NCBI RefSeq assembly: GCF_001975665.1
Contig: NZ_CP019419.1
Coordinates: 3,951,501 to 4,015,500 of the forward strand
Direction of reading: 5' to 3'
Origin: Polaribacter reichenbachii
Lineage (GTDB): Bacteria > Bacteroidota > Bacteroidia > Flavobacteriales > Flavobacteriaceae
DNA length: 64,000 nt
A program made the position numbers and the translations under genes. This document shows, in pieces, positions 62,929 to 64,000 of the stretch; positions within the stretch are counted from its first letter, which is position 1; each line of letters starts with the position of its first letter. A model generated the notes under the pieces. That model had not been told where the DNA came from, did no database searches, and worked only from the letters and a program-made list of their open reading frames with translations.

Positions 62929-63801
62929 ATGCATAATAATTTGGTAATTTTAGCAGGTGGAATGTCATCAAGAATGAAAAAACCTTCTACTTCAAAATCT
63001 GTTAATGAACAAGAAACTAGCCAAGCAAATAACAGAAGTAAAAGCTTAATTAGTGTTGGTAATTCTGGCAGACCTTTAATGGATTATCTTTTATTTAACG
63101 CAAAAAAAGCAGGTTATAAAAACATTTATATTGTTATCAATGAAAAAGGTGGCTTGTTTAAAGAGTTTTATGGAGAAAAAAGTAAAAACAATAATTTTAA
63201 CGGATTAAACATCTCCTTCCCTATTCAATACATCCCAAAAGATAGAGTAAAACCTTTTGGAACTGCAGATGCTGTTTTTCAGGCTGTTGAACAATTCCAA
63301 GAACTACAATCACAACAATTTACAGTTTGTAATAGCGATAATTTATATTCAGAAAAATCTTTAAAAATATTAAGAGAAACTTCGAATTCGAATGCCTTAG
63401 TTTCTTTTGATAGAGATGCTTTAGAATTTTCTTTAGAAAAAATTTACTCTTTTGCAATTATGAATTTAGATGAAAACAATTATCTAAAAAACATTATTGA
63501 AAAACCATCTGTTGAAGAAGCAGAAAACTATAAAGATGATGAAGGTAAGATTAGAGTAAGTATGAATATTTTTAAAATGGACGGAAAAATGATATATCCT
63601 TATTTAAAAAACTGTCCTATTCATCCTAAGAGAAATGAAAAAGAATTACCAACAGTAGTTTTAAATTGTGTTGCAGATTATACTGAAGCTTTTTTAGCCA
63701 TTCCGCTTTCTGAACACGTGCCAGATTTAACTGCTAAAGACGATATTATCATCATAAAAGAATATTTAAAGAAGCATTATCCAGATACTTTAACTTGGTA
63801 A
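62929..63801 (+). CDS. Sugar-phosphate nucleotidyltransferase
   Basis: 290 residues. The nucleotide-binding signature VILAGGMSSRM lies at about 6-16, but 20-odd residues of Ser/Gln/Asn-rich insert separate it from the KSLISVG phosphate-binding segment. The rest is normal: KNIYIVINEKGGLFKEFYGE, KPFGTADAVFQAVEQFQELQ and TVCNSDNLYSEKSLK, with the catalytic Asp in NSDN. It should activate a sugar 1-phosphate to an NDP-sugar, probably the product of the adjacent GHMP kinase. It lies between the kinase and the symporter gene. Confidence 0.9.
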   Translation: MHNNLVILAGGMSSRMKKPSTSKSVNEQETSQANNRSKSLISVGNSGRPLMDYLLFNAKKAGYKNIYIVINEKGGLFKEFYGEKSKNNNFNGLNISFPIQYIPKDRVKPFGTADAVFQAVEQFQELQSQQFTVCNSDNLYSEKSLKILRETSNSNALVSFDRDALEFSLEKIYSFAIMNLDENNYLKNIIEKPSVEEAENYKDDEGKIRVSMNIFKMDGKMIYPYLKNCPIHPKRNEKELPTVVLNCVADYTEAFLAIPLSEHVPDLTAKDDIIIIKEYLKKHYPDTLTW

Positions 63802-63849
63802 GTTTTTAATTTTTATATTGCAAGTATCCTAATCATCAATAAAAAGTTT

Positions 63850-64000
63850 ATGATCAATTTAAGTACATTAGATTATGTATTAATCATTTCATTTTTTTTA
63901 ATCACTTTATTTATTGGAATTTACGTTTCTAAGAAATCTGGAAAAAATTCAACCGAGTTTTTTCTTTCTGGTAGAAATATGCCTTGGTGGTTGTTAGGTG
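63850..64000 (+). CDS. Sodium/solute symporter, N-terminal part cut by the window end
   Basis: Starts at ATG 63850 and is open to the window edge (50 complete codons). The product begins MINLSTLDYVLIISFFLITL, then FIGIYVSKKSGKNSTEFFLS and GRNMPWWLLG, the diagnostic first helix and GRNxxWW motif of SSS symporters. Placed after the hexosaminidase/kinase/nucleotidyltransferase set, it is probably the amino-sugar uptake transporter. Confidence 0.85.
   Translation, partial: MINLSTLDYVLIISFFLITLFIGIYVSKKSGKNSTEFFLSGRNMPWWLLG

Overview
The window is AT-rich chromosome from a member of the Bacteroidota, most likely a marine Flavobacteriaceae bacterium of the Polaribacter/Tenacibaculum type. The genus is an inference. 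The evidence: gldF-gldG gliding genes, two proteins with type IX secretion (T9SS) C-terminal sorting domains, a TonB-dependent receptor with an STN domain followed by a DUF4249 lipoprotein, promoters of the TAnnTTTG type, and start sites without Shine-Dalgarno sequences. I see no rRNA, tRNA, CRISPR array, insertion sequence, prophage or integrase.

Layout. 1-7.4 kb: partial GlmU-like nucleotidyltransferase, exported CxxCH/Reeler-like protein, acyl-CoA thioesterase, Nudix hydrolase, a cNMP/CBS/DUF294 protein with a DnaQ-like exonuclease, and a DUF6503 lipoprotein. 7.4-8.0 kb: non-coding stretch with six hairpins, a candidate structured RNA. 8.0-11.9 kb: ABC exporter and acetyl-CoA synthetase. 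12.1-18.5 kb: very AT-rich four-gene outer-membrane operon. 18.9-23.7 kb: TSUP and TerC membrane proteins, two small conserved proteins, fabV, purC. 24-30 kb: large T9SS phytase-like protein, phoH, SAM hydroxide adenosyltransferase, a small monooxygenase. 30-34 kb: 17-copy heptamer array, GNAT acetyltransferase, gldF-gldG, a composite repeat, an epimerase-like gene. 34-37 kb: DUF2911 protein and a two-gene arsenic operon behind duplicated operator-like sites. 37-42.3 kb: oxidoreductase, SSS symporter, a 34-residue membrane protein, PIG-L deacetylase. 42.5-48.1 kb: dnaN, a toxin-antitoxin pair, acpH-like gene, gamma-glutamyltransferase, VOC protein, pseudouridine synthase. 48.2-51.7 kb: MocR regulator facing DinB/DUF1272/GNAT/PNPOx genes. 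51.8-55.4 kb: internally duplicated membrane-anchored protein, AI-2E family permease, THUMP-like methyltransferase. 55.4-60.2 kb: short terminator-bearing RNA, fdhD, YdeP-type molybdopterin oxidoreductase, and a predicted outer-membrane barrel. 60.2-64 kb: GH20 hexosaminidase, GHMP kinase, sugar nucleotidyltransferase and a truncated SSS symporter, which look like an amino-sugar salvage operon.

Most genes are ordinary metabolism. The parts most worth a second look are non-coding or very small: the hairpin cluster at 7.5-7.9 kb, the leader RNA before fdhD, the 34-residue protein coupled to the symporter, the dispersed repeat that fills gene ends, the paired arsenic operators without a nearby arsR, and the MocR and toxin-antitoxin operators. 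Function calls rest on motifs and family resemblance read by eye; no database search was run.
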